Origin: Cryptomeria japonica
Taxonomy: Eukaryota > Streptophyta > Pinopsida > Cupressales > Cupressaceae
Direction: 5' to 3'
Length of the DNA stretch: 64,000 bases
Assembly: GCF_030272615.1 (NCBI RefSeq)
Contig: NC_081413.1
Location: 184,497,451 to 184,561,450, forward strand
The notes under the pieces are model-generated. The model did not search any database, was not told the DNA's origin, and saw only the letters and a program-made list of their open reading frames with translations. Made by a program: the position numbers and the translations under genes. This document shows, in pieces, positions 1 through 10,798 of the stretch. The first letter of the stretch is position 1. Each line of letters begins with the position of its first letter.

Positions 1-109
1 AAAAGATAGAGAGAGATATAGGAAAAGGAAGAGGGAGATAGATATATAGATGGTGAAATAAACTAAGAAAGAGAGAGATGGGGATATAAGGTAAATATAG
101 AGGGGGTGA

Positions 110-193
<84 letters not shown>

Positions 194-480
194 TGTAAGA
201 GATTGAGACATATAGAGACAGGAATGGAGAAAAGGGGAGAGAAGAGGGGGGAGAGGGAGAGAGATAGTTAGAAGATGGGGAGAGAAAAATAAGTGGGATA
301 GAGGAAGAGAGATAGGTAGAGAGAGATAGCTCAATATATAGAGAGGGAGAGGGAGAGATGTAGCGAGATGTAGAGAGAGATATAGATGGAAAGGGAGGGA
401 AATAGAAAGATAGAGAGGTAGAAGTAGTGAAATATATAGATAGAGGAGTGAATAAGAGGGAGAGAGAGAGGGAGGGAATA
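1..480. repeat. Purine-rich (TG)n(AG)n microsatellite tract, copy 1
   Basis: Nearly all-purine top strand built around (TG)10 at 111-130 followed by about (AG)30 at 131-190, with interrupted GAGA and GATA motifs on both sides. The same arrangement recurs at about 2369-3065. The complementary strand reads as long Ser-Leu repeats, which is translation of a microsatellite and not a protein. It begins at the window edge, so its true start is unknown. Confidence 0.95.
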
Positions 481-2340
481 GAATCCATCTATTTATTTTC
501 ATTTTTTTTTGAAGTGTAAATATTTTAGCAATATTAGAAAACTATGTTATATCATTTTATATATAGCTTACATCCTAAGTAGAAAATCAAATTCTTAATA
601 AATAGTTTTTAACATAATTCAAATAATAAAAAAATGAACTTCTAATTTGTTTAAAATCTAATTAGTAGTAATTAGGCAAAAACTCATTACAATAGTATTA
701 CTTAGTGAAAACTACATTAATAATAAAATGGATATGATATCTCCCTAAAAACAAAAATCTAATAATAGAATATTATGTCATTGATAACTTTAAAAAAGCT
801 ACTAAAAAAATTAAAAGATAAACGTTTAATTTTAAAAATATTATAATTTTGAACTACATACACAATCTTCTAAAAAAATTATCTTCAATCCTATAATTTA
901 ATTTTCTTATATTTTATATTAATTTAATAAATATTGTATTATAGATGAAATTATTAGTAACACTTTTAAAAAAATTATAAGTAAATATAATATAATATTT
1001 TAATTTATAATATTTGTTAAATATTTTTAAAGATGAGATTATAAATATTTTTTTTTGTTTTAGAATATTAATTCGATCTGAAATATTTTTTATTATGAAT
1101 GTAAAGAATTATTTTTAAATTCAATAGTAAATTTATATCTTTGCATTCTCTTATAGAGGTTGATTTGGGATGATTTGATGACTGAGGCCACTCCTCCTTA
1201 TGGACATGGGGCTCCTCTTTGTTCACTTCTTTATTTGTATTAGGAATCTCCATGGAAATCCCAACTTTTCCATAGGGACCTCCATTTTCTTCTCTTCTCT
1301 ATTAATTTTCCTCCTATCAAACTTCTTCATTTAAAGAAAAATGCTTCTTTCAATTTTAAGAATTTGTATTTTTTTTTTTTTTAGCAATCTGAATCACCGT
1401 GGCCTTTGATTAATTTTAAAAAATAGAAGACAGGGTATTTGAAGATATCAATTTTTTTTAATATATTTATTAATTTCAAAAAAAAATATCATGACATAAA
1501 ATTTAGAAAACACTTTCAAACTCAGATTCTTCATGATAGTAGAACTGGGAGTAATTCATTAAGGCCATCTGATTCAACCACTTCAACCATGATGACTCTT
1601 AAATGATAGAAAAAACAAATTTGTTTTTATTTTTGTTTATGACATTTTAATGTACCTTTGATAAGAGGAGACGCATGTGAGACGATGAGAAACCTGGCAG
1701 GAGACAGTGGGAGGCACGAAAGTGAAGTCACCACCAAAAATGAAGACTCAAAAAGTGCGAGAAGTGCGTCTCCAAGTTACAAATCTTTTATCATGATAGA
1801 GTGGTTGAAGACTTTGTTGTTCTCCCAAAGACAAACGAGATATGCAATCGACATCCATAAGAAAGCCACTACACTTTTTATCCAGTGGGTTGGCAAAGCG
1901 GATTCAAGTGTGGAAAAATATTACCAAACATCATATTGAACCAAAAAAATCCTATTGGGCATGGTGGTAGGGATAGAGAAATTTGCAAGTAGATCTTTCT
2001 TAGTGTAAGATGTTAAATTTGTAGTGTGTAGATTTAATATTTTTAGAGGTGAAACGTGGGTTTTTGACTCGTTTACAATAATCAAGATCAGATGGAGTAT
2101 TAAGGTTTAATAGAGAAAGCATGAAATGACAATAAAGACGAGCAACTAAAGCTGCGAAAGTAAAATTATTTATATGAGCAATACCAATGAAGCAAACAAT
2201 TGAGAACATACCAACCACAAAGAAACTGATTAGGTGGCTTAAACCCATATTACTCAAGAGAGTTTTGAATATTAGCTATGGTTCTACCCACCGAATTGAT
2301 AAAGCACATCAAATTTCCTAGGATCACCTGAGATACTTAT
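481..2340. repeat. AT-rich non-coding unit, copy 1 (compact form)
   Basis: No gene seen. The first part (about 500-1127) matches 3090-4225, and the second (about 1128-2340) matches 54842-58280 in pieces. This copy lacks the solo LTR and the TRIM found in the copy at 54-58 kb, so it gives the empty target sites for both. It also lacks about 660 bp that lie at 4226-4513 plus 54469-54843 in the other copy. Short open frames here show no codon logic and are not conserved between the copies. Confidence 0.8.
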
Positions 2341-2368
2341 TCCTGAGTACCTAATAGACCTTCTACTA

Positions 2369-2659
2369 AGATAGAGATGGATTAAAAGAGATATAGATAT
2401 AGATGTCCAGGAAGAGGGAGAGGGAGAGAAAGTGAGACATGTCTAGAGATAGAGATTAAGATAGATTGAGAGAAGAAGAGTGAGACAAATAGATAGATAT
2501 ATATAAAGAGGTGGAGGGATAGATAAACATAAACAAAGATAGAGAGATATATAGGAAAAGGGAGAGGGAGATAGATATATAGATGGTGAGATAAAGTGAG
2601 AAAGAGAGAGATATGGATATAAGGAGATATAGAGGGGGACAATGTGTGTGTGTGTGTGT

Positions 2660-2753
<94 letters not shown>

Positions 2754-3065
2754 TAGCATGATAGGGAGTGAGCAAGGGAGGGAGAGATGGAGATAGATGG
2801 AGAGAGGGATGGATAAAAAGGGAGAGCAGGGAGAGAGATAGTTAGAGGATGGGGAGAGAAAAAGGAGTGGGATAGAGGAAGAGAGATAGGTAGAGAGAGA
2901 TAGCTCAATATATAGAGAGGGAGAGGGAGAGATGTAGATAGAGGGATATAGAGAGAGAGAGATATAGATGGATAGGGAGAGAAATAGAGAGATAGAGAGG
3001 TAGAAGCAGTGAAAGATACAGATAGAGGAGTGAATAAGAGGGAGAGAGAGAGGGGGGGATAGAAG
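2369..3065. repeat. Purine-rich (TG)n(AG)n microsatellite tract, copy 2
   Basis: Second copy of the tract at 1-480: TG repeats at about 2643-2660, then roughly 43 AG units to about 2751, then the same interrupted GAGA/GATA flanks. It lies directly after the end of unit copy 1, so the two units are arranged in tandem. Reverse-strand Ser-Leu frames are microsatellite translation. Confidence 0.93.
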
Positions 3066-3218
3066 CCATCTATTTATTTTAGATTTTTTATTTTTTATTT
3101 TTTAAGTGTAAATATTTTAGCAATATTTAAAAACTATGTTATATCATTTTATCAATATTAAAAAAAAATGTTATATTAGAAAAGCATATGAATAATATAA
3201 ATAAATTTTAAGCACCTT

Positions 3219-3647
<429 letters not shown>

Positions 3648-3649
<2 letters not shown>

Positions 3650-4513
3650 CGTACATCCTAAGTTGCAAATCAAATTCTTAATAAATATAGTTTTTAACAT
3701 AATTCAAATAAACAAAAATTGAGCTTCTAATTTGATTAAAATCTAATTATTAGTAATTAATTAAGCAAAAGCTCATTACAATAGTATTACTTAATGAAAA
3801 CTCCATTAATAATAAAAACGATATGATATCTCCCTAAAAACAAAAATCTAATAATAAAATATTATGTAATTGACAATTTTAAAAAAGCTACTCAAACAAA
3901 AATTAAAAGATAAATGTTTAATTTAAAAAATATTAGAATTTTGACCTATATACACAATCTTCTAAAAAAATTTATCTTGAATCCTATCATTTTGTTTTGT
4001 TATATTTTATATATAATTTAATAAATATGGTACTATAGATGAATTTATTACTAAAACCTTTTTTAAAATTATAAATAAATATAATATAATATTTTAATTT
4101 ATAATATTTGTTAAGTATTTTTAAAGATGAGATTATAAAAAAAAAATGTTTTAAAATATATTAATATTATCTCAAATATTTTTTATTATTAATATAGAGA
4201 ATTATTATGAATTTAATAGTAAATTTAAGGTTTTTGGTTTTGCATGCAAATTTTTTGTGTTTATCATTTTATCATATTTATTAGATAAATGCATATTAAT
4301 TTTAGATATAATATTTTTTTTCCTTTTAGAATATTTTAAATATTAGATCATGATTATGTTTTAATATCAATTTAGAACCTTATTTTTGAAATGATTTAAC
4401 TTTAATATGAATATAGAATCTATTTTTTAATTTAATATTTTTATTTTGTGTACAATTTTTTCTATCATTTTATCATATTTATTAGAGAAATACATACTAA
4501 TTTACAATATTTA
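3648..4513. repeat. AT-rich non-coding unit, copy 2 (left half)
   Basis: Matches 570-1127 of copy 1 up to about 4225, then continues into sequence missing from copy 1. The last 184 bp (4330-4513) occur again at 54285-54468 with about five mismatches. The unit then resumes on the far side of the 49.8-kb block, so this is one unit split in two. No gene seen. Confidence 0.8.
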
Positions 4514-4518
4514 CTATT

Positions 4519-4984
4519 TGTTGGTGTGATTATTTATTCATATAGGATATAATTACACCTTACTTAAGTTGACTTAGGTAAATGCATAACATCGTAGTTT
4601 GCATATGAGACACTTAGGGATGTGCATACATTGAGAGTGTGTATGTAGGAGAAATCCCACCTTTTATGGTGTGATATTGTTGTTACTTTATCATATCCAC
4701 TTATTGTGGGATGATAATTCCACCTTCGGTGGGTGATCCACCTCATGTGGAATATTTTACTATTTTTCCTACCTACCCCTACCTACCCTTGAATCTCATT
4801 GAGCCACATGTCATCTTTGTGTGCTCTCTTATTTCTTAGCCTTGCCTTTATAAGCAGGCTCATGTCCATTGCTATTTTGATCTCTTTTGCATATATTGAG
4901 AATACTATCTTATTCTCTATCTCTCTTATTACTATGTTATCTTTTGGTCTCTTTGATCTTGATTGCTTCAAGAGTAATCTCACA
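4519..4984 (+). repeat. 5' LTR of element 1
   Basis: Starts TGTTGG, ends CTCACA and is followed directly by the primer site. It matches 10322-10786 throughout. A TATA-like TTTATAAG lies near 4848 in a CCTTTATAAGCAGGC context, as expected for an LTR promoter. The left edge lies 5 bp after the 184-bp host duplication. Confidence 0.82.
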
Positions 4985-4996
4985 TGGTATTAGAGT
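4985..4996 (+). other. Primer-binding site, initiator Met tRNA type
   Basis: TGGTATTAGAGT sits directly after the LTR end. The intact sister at 10787 reads TGGTATCAGAGC, the usual plant Ty1/copia primer site; this copy carries a C-to-T change and a change at the last base. Confidence 0.8.
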
Positions 4997-5373
4997 GGTT
5001 GGAGTGCCATTCCATAGCCATTGGAGAGATTTTATTGTGTCTTTGAAGGAGATCAAGAGGCATCCTAGACCAAATCTGACCTCACCATTGCGTCTGAGTG
5101 GCCATTTCCATAAAAATAAAGTATAAACTTGCCTATATTGGAAGAAAATCAGTTTTGGAGGAAAAATTTGCCCATCTCGGGCCATATAGTACGATTTGCA
5201 AAAAAATATATACATATTAAAAAATTCTTTTTTCTACATATTCTAGTCAATATTTGTTTTGCAGAAAAAATTATTAAAAATTTTTTTGAATTGTGAAAAG
5301 TTTTTTTATTTAAAAAAAATCATCAAAAAAAAAAATTATTTGTCAAGGGGGTCCACAGACCGATCTAGTGAAT
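4997..5373 (+). other. Leader of element 1, no gene
   Basis: AT-rich untranslated leader matching the start of the leader after 10799 in part. It contains A/T runs at about 5260-5340 and ends where the inserted R-family fragment begins. Confidence 0.6.
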
Positions 5374-6560
5374 CAGTCTTGGAACAAGTTCAGCCTTATC
5401 CACTAGTCAAGCAACCTATCTCAACTGAAACCCCTCATGACACGGATCAAGGCACCAAATGTCACAAGTCTACAACAAGAGAAGGTACTACTCAAGAATA
5501 GACATCTCAAGCACCTTCTAACACTGAGAATGTTGCAATTGAGATACCAAGTACCGAGACACCAAAGGACTCTATAGAGGCTAAAGAAACCGATCAAAGT
5601 GTTGCCTCTACCGAGCAACCTACTGAGGGTCATCAAGCCTCACAAGCCATTGTCTTAGTTCCATCGGTGAAAGGTAAAGAAAAGAAGATGAAAAAGCATA
5701 GTTTTAAAGTTGATTTGTCAAAACCTATAGTGTTGCCCAATGTAGACATAGCAAAATTAAAGGGGCAAGCACTCATTGATTTTGGTGAACTATGCAAAGA
5801 AAAGGCTGAACAAGAGAAGCAAATGGCGCTTCAAAAGAAAAATAAAGTACTTCAGAAGGTAAAAGCACTCTTAATATATATGATACCTGAAGCTACAGTA
5901 TCAATAGATGCAGCCATCCACATTCAACTGGATGAACTCCTATCAAAGACAGAAACATCTGGAGTAGATGCATTAGAATATTTGAGCAAGCTAAAAGACA
6001 AAGAGCTCACTGCAAAAATGATAGAAGAGGTATAGAAAGCTATAGCTATTGGCAAAGTTAAACTTGACAAATTTATTGCTGAGTTGACTCCTCAACTCAA
6101 GCACATTCTTTATTTATTTCAGAAACTCTGCACATTTTCTTTATTCATTAAATACATTTAGAATAAAACAGAGGAATTCGAGAAAGAGATCACTGATCTC
6201 TCAAGCAAGTTGACCATAGAGCCAAACTCAGTTTAGAATTTTTATACAAAGCTACAACAACTCATGGCTCAACAATTGGACCTAAGAAATGAAGAACACA
6301 AGATCCGGATGGACATAATGACACTTCAGACATTATTCCTTCCTCATCTTTCATCAATCCAGGAATAGATCAACCGAGCCACCTCCTTATCTACTGCACA
6401 AGAGGGAAGCACTCTAGATGGCTTAATATTGTTATTGGTTGATATTCAAGCACATAATTCTTTAATGGACAGTGTAAAGAATGCCCTCTCTGTCGCTCTC
6501 ACCGATGCCCAAACCAAGTACAAATCCATTTTTGACTAGTTACCACCCCCGAATGGTAAT
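5374..6560 (+). pseudogene. 3' part of element R ORF 2 (unknown function), with TAG stops
   Basis: One continuous frame homologous to the minus-strand frame at about 30760-31900. The best-conserved block is KKHSFKVDLSKPIVLPNVD followed by KLKGQALIDFGEL and a charged, probably coiled-coil stretch. The frame is broken at 5499, 6033, 6159, 6234, 6366 and 6537, every time by TAG, and ends with a TAA near 6558. The neighbouring text (threonine- and glutamate-rich, PxxE repeats) looks disordered. I do not recognise the family. The same frame in element R lies just upstream of its 3' LTR, as here. Confidence 0.7.
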
Positions 6561-6920
6561 TAAGTTTTGATGTTTGTCAAAAAGGGGGAGTAATATGTTA
6601 TAGTACTAGGGGAGTGATATAGTATTCAAAGTATCAAACAACAGGAGTATAGTATATAGGGGGAGTATACCGAGCAGAGAAAGCAGAGTATCCAAGAGCA
6701 GTGAACCGAGCAGTGTACAGAACAGTAAGCTAAGATCAAGGACAGATCACCGAGCATGCAAAATCAGAGTTTTTTATAGTATATCGATAAGGGGAGTATA
6801 TCTAGATATATTATTTTATTGACTATTGTATATACTGTCAGTATAGTCAAATTTTGCAAGTATATAGATTTTTGAGTTATAACTTTGAAAGTAGTTTTTG
6901 TCAAACATCTCAACTAATGT

Positions 6921-6933
6921 CAAAAGGGAAGAT
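6921..6933 (+). other. Polypurine tract of R-family fragment
   Basis: CAAAAGGGAAGAT directly precedes the LTR start TGTTACT, matching the reverse-strand tract beside element R's 3' LTR at 30437-30449. Confidence 0.75.
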
Positions 6934-7871
6934 TGTTACTACTTATCAAGTTGCCATTAGTTTTATGTCAAAGTTATACTATATACTCTAGTCGATTACT
7001 ACTACCGAGATATTCAGTCGGTATGAACAGTCTAGTCATTATTGAAGAAAGTAGTCTCAGAACGTAGTATACATCGAGCTGTCTACTGAGTATCATTTCA
7101 TGTCTACCAAGTAGCAAAGATGACACACCGAGTTGATATACACCGAGTGAAACGTGTTACTAGATTCATTGAACCTAGGCATACATATGAAAAGGTGTTA
7201 CAAGATCAAGGAACATCTAACCATTATCACATTGGAAATTGCACTTAAAGATTGTGTATGATTTTGAGGTCATCTAACCAATGAAATATTTTGCATGGTT
7301 ATTCATTCGATAAAACATGTTTGTAAGATTGAAGCAATGAATGGATCACCATCATAAGAGATCTATTTATACAACATGAGTTAAGAATTAAAGGTGTGTG
7401 CATGAGTGTAAGAAGACTGTTATAGAGACACAGAGGTCACCGAGAAGGTTTTCAAAGAACAGTCGAAGAACAGAGTAAACAGAAGGGTTTACCGAGTTAC
7501 TATATGGGTTACCGAGGTATGCTATAAGCAAGGTAACTTATTCTGAGCATATAGAATTTGCTATAACATTCCAAATGCAAAGTTGCAGATATTTGTAATG
7601 AGTTTATTGTAATATTTAGAAGTTGTAAGAGAAACCTTTAACAGGGTAAAAGACTCTAATCAAGTCTTTAAATTGTAAAGCCTCTAACCAGGTGCAACAT
7701 TTAGTTTAAGTGTTGTAAAATCCTTTAGCAAGGTATATCTAACAGATCTTGTTACTCCTAATAGGGTAAGCTATCAGAAATAGCTAAACATGTAGCTCTA
7801 ACCGAGCACTCTTTATTATTACAGTAGTGAAGTTGTGGGTGTCATCCCCACTGCATTTTTTCTCTCTAACC
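6934..7871 (+). repeat. Truncated 3' LTR, R family
   Basis: Starts TGTTACTACTTATCAAG and follows the R LTRs (reverse strand of 29248-30436 and 48123-49315) to about 7871, where homology stops after TCTCTCTAAC. A TATA-like CTATTTATACAAC lies near 7364. The LTR also contains the short CTAACCAGG/AACAGGGTAA motifs shared by the other LTRs here. Confidence 0.78.
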
Positions 7872-8003
7872 ATCGAAAGTCCATTTTTCCATTGATTTCA
7901 AGTGGTCCATTGTATACACACTACACATAAAGTGCCAAAATTGTCTTCTTTTTTATGGGGGGGGGGGAGGGAGGGGGTCTCTCTTGTTCTCTTTTGTTTC
8001 ATC

Positions 8004-9354
8004 ATGGGTTCACCTAAGTTTGCTTTGTTAACTACACATCTATGTTTCTTGGAAAATTGATTCTTGGAGCAAGTTAATGGAAAAAGGTGTAATACAATAT
8101 GTTGATGGAACAATAACACCACCCACAGATCCTAAAGATTCTAATGCTCAAGCAGATTGGCTTGTTAGAAACTCTATGGCTATTGGTACTTTAAGGAAAT
8201 ATGTTTCAAAAGATCTTATCTTCCATATTGAAAAATGTAAAACGGTCAAAGAGACTTGGGACAAATTTGCTTCTTTGTATGGCAAAGTTGATAAGGTTAA
8301 GGGGTACATACTTGATAGTCAACTCTCTAGCCTTGATCCCAAGAATTTTCATTCCATTGAGGATTATGTAACCAAAGCTAATGATCTTAGACCAAAACTT
8401 TTGGATTGTGGTATAAAAAAGGATAATGATCAATTGGTTTTCAATTTGGTGCACAAGCTTCCTTCAGAATATGCAACCTTTGTCTCTAGCTTTCATACTC
8501 AAAGATTGACAAACAGTTCATACCATGCACCATCTTTTGCTACATTGACAGAATTGTTGATTCTTGATCAAGATAATTTGAGGCAAATGGGGATTATCAA
8601 GTCTTCAAAGTCCATGGCTTTGGTGGCTAATCAAGGGAATCAAGGAAAGGGCTCCAACAAGAAGAATAAGCACTCTAAGCCAAAGCCACAACAAGAAAAA
8701 ACACAACCACCCTCTCCACAACAAAGTGATTCTACATCCCCATCCTCATCTAAAGAGAAGTAGTTTTGTGCATATTGCAAGAAGTCAGAACATGAAGAAC
8801 ACTATTGTTACAAGAAGGATATTGATGAGTTGAAGCATCTTCTTGAGAAGAACAAAATCAGTTTACCTTCTAGAATGTCTACTTTAGCTTCTCTTTCATC
8901 CTCCAAACAAAAGGAAATTGAAAAGGGAAAGAATCACACTTCTTGGACACATAAAGGACAAGCTTTTTGTGCTACTACAAGTCATGATTCAAGGAGATGG
9001 CTTCTAGATTCAAGGGCTTCTCATCATATGGCATCTTCACAGTCTATGTTCTCTTCATTTGAGCATTGCCACATGCCACCGACTTTGATGGGCAATCATA
9101 CTTACATGAATGTGATTGGGAAAGGATCTATTGCCATTGGGGATAACTCCTTCAATGATATGTTGTGTGTACCTAATTTAACAAATAATCTTCTTTCCAT
9201 ATATCAAATCACTAATGGGGCAACAAGGAGAATTGTGGAGTTCACACCTGATTCAGTTATCATTAGAGACTTGGAGAGTAGAGCTATCCTTGCAACTGGG
9301 GTGGTGGATCATGCATCTGAGTTGTACTCTTTTTTCACATTTTGGTCCTTTTGA
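8004..9354 (+). pseudogene. Ty1/copia gag-protease frame (element 1), defective
   Basis: ATG at 8004 (MGSPKF) starts the frame as in the sister at 12463. A small frameshift before 8077 breaks it, then the frame stays open to a TAG at 8761. The body is a UBN2-type retrotransposon capsid, with motifs WDKFASLYGKVDKVKGY and FNLVHKLPSEYATFV. After the stop a CCHC knuckle follows (CAYC-KKSE-H-EEHY-C, 8768-8810), then a protease region reading WLLDSRASHHM at about 9000. The catalytic DSG has become DSR, so the protease should be inactive. The frame ends at 9354 because of one extra T in a T run near 9332. Confidence 0.8.
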
Positions 9355-9958
9355 TGATGTTGATTCTTCACATGAAGATCACACTTGTTTTGATTCAGAT
9401 ATTGAGGATAATTTTGGTTACTTGAACTTGGGGATTCTCACATGTGAACTTATTCTTGAGACTAGCATTTCATTTCCTCCTCTTGATGTCACATTACCTA
9501 TTGCACCTAATGATGTATATGAAGCTATAGTTGTGCCTTCTTGTGATTCAGTGTAGTGGGATATATCTTGTCTTCTAGCTTTAGTTCATTGGGATGCCTA
9601 CTTGACAGACATTGTAGGTTTGTTTTTGGAGTCCTACATTGCATATTTGGGAGACATAATTGATGACATTCATCTTCTCTTTGATGAAGATTATCCTTCT
9701 TTGATTGTTGCGAGGGAACACTCTAACCCTCTTGTTCATTCTCTACATGATCATTCTTTTGAGGTTGACATGATAGTGGATACTTATGTACAAAATTTGG
9801 AGGAGGTCTATTTATCCTTAGAGGAGACATGTGAGTCTTTGGATCTTGTTCTACATTCATCTCCTCTAGATATTGGAGTACCTTTTTCAGCAGTGTGGAC
9901 TAGTACACCTGATTTGGAGGGGGCAACTTTCAACATCGACATGGGGACACTTGAGTAG
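9215..9958 (+). pseudogene. Acidic C-terminal frame after protease, unknown
   Basis: Removing one T near 9332 joins the protease frame to this one, so it was probably the C-terminal part of the same polyprotein. It is rich in Asp, Glu, His and Ser (for example DDVDSSHEDHTCFDSDIED), has one internal stop (TAG at 9554) and ends at TAG 9956. It occupies the place where copia elements carry integrase and reverse transcriptase, but has none of their motifs. I do not recognise it. Confidence 0.55.
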
Positions 9959-10321
9959 TTTTTAGAGACTTCATACATCTTGAGTTTTTCTCCTACATCT
10001 TCCCTTCATGATTGGGGATACTTTATGGATACACATTTGGTTTTGTTTCTTTCAAGGGGAGGAACAGTGTTCAAGGTTCGTGGAGTAGTTTCTTCTTTCA
10101 ACTTTGAGCTTCTACCATTGGTGAAGATTTTACATTGAGGGGGGGCTACTTGGTCTCTCTTCTTCCCTCTTATGGGGGGGGGACTTTTTCCTCACATGGG
10201 GTTTTGTCCTTCACATACTTTATTGAGATTTTTGTTGTATGTATTCATCTCTCTTTTGGGGGGGAGTTTTTTCCCATTGGGTTTTTCTCTCTTTCTCCAT
10301 TTGTGAGAGATTTCTTTGCAT
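9959..10321 (+). other. 3' untranslated end of element 1 with G-runs
   Basis: Three long G runs occur on the plus strand: about 10136-10142, 10172-10182 and 10257-10266. Copia polypurine tracts often look like TTGAGGGGGG, so the first (ATTGAGGGGGGG) may be the original tract. It is not adjacent to the LTR start I can align (10322), so the true LTR may begin further upstream. Confidence 0.5.
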
Positions 10322-10786
10322 TGGTTTGATTACATTTCATTTATACATGGGTATCTAACATGTCCTAAGTTGACTTACATAAATTTATAACATTGTAATT
10401 TTCATATGAGACGCTTAGGGAGATGTGCATACATTATGAGTGTGTATATAGGAGAAATTCCACCTTTTATGGTGTGATGTTGTTACTTTATCATATCAAC
10501 TTATTGTGGGATAATAATTCCACCTTCGGTGGGTGATCCACCTCATGTGGAATATTTTACTATTTCTCCTAGACCCACCCCTACCTACCCTTGCATCTCA
10601 TTGAGCCACATGTCATCTTTGTGTGCTCTCTTGTCTCTTAGCCTTGCCTTTATAAGAAGGCTCATGTACATTGATATTTTGATCTCTTTTGCATAAATTA
10701 AGAATACTATCTTATTCTTTATCTCTCTTGTTATTGTGCTATCTTTTGGTCTCTTTGATCTTGGTTTCTTCAAGCATACTCTCACA
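10322..10786 (+). repeat. LTR shared by element 1 (3') and element 2 (5')
   Basis: Homologous to 4519-4984 along its length. It ends CTCACA and is followed by an intact primer site, so it also acts as the 5' LTR of a second internal region. LTR-internal-LTR-internal order is a usual product of unequal recombination between LTR elements. TATA-like CCTTTATAAGAAGGC lies near 10647. Confidence 0.8.
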
Positions 10787-10798
10787 TGGTATCAGAGC
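10787..10798 (+). other. Primer-binding site, initiator Met tRNA type
   Basis: TGGTATCAGAGC, the exact common plant Ty1/copia primer site, directly after the LTR end. Confidence 0.9.

Larger units (their letters stand above)
5374..7871 (+). mobile_element. Truncated fragment of the element R family
   Basis: This piece runs in the opposite orientation to element R (29248-49315) but has the same content: the end of R's second ORF, a polypurine tract (6921-6933) and most of a 3' LTR (6934-7871). Both ends are truncated. The left end begins inside the ORF; the right end stops about 250 bp short of the LTR end. On both sides the surrounding sequence resembles the leader of the gag element (12300-12400 matches 7880-7960). 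No target duplication was found, so its mode of arrival is unclear. Confidence 0.8.
4519..10786 (+). mobile_element. Gag-protease-only Ty1/copia-like LTR element (element 1)
   Basis: Two similar LTRs (4519-4984 and 10322-10786) enclose a tRNA-iMet-type primer site, a gag reading frame with a zinc knuckle, a protease motif and an acidic C-terminal frame. There is no room for, and no trace of, integrase, reverse transcriptase or RNase H between the protease (ends about 9354) and the 3' LTR. A 2.5-kb piece of another family (5374-7871) interrupts the leader. I infer a non-autonomous element needing pol in trans. The downstream LTR is itself followed by a primer site and another gag, so it is shared with or belongs to element 2. 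Confidence 0.75.

Noticed and set aside
63-488. 141-codon minus-strand frame rich in Ser-Leu
   Set aside because: Pure translation of the (TG)n(AG)n purine tract; same artefact at 2382-2775.
1658-1939. 93-codon frame in the host unit
   Set aside because: In the second copy (57203 onward) it is interrupted by the TRIM and frame is not kept; no protein features.
2000-2257. Hydrophobic minus-strand peptide present also at 57977-58165
   Set aside because: Conserved only as far as the surrounding non-coding repeat is; lengths differ and no start context or domain supports it.
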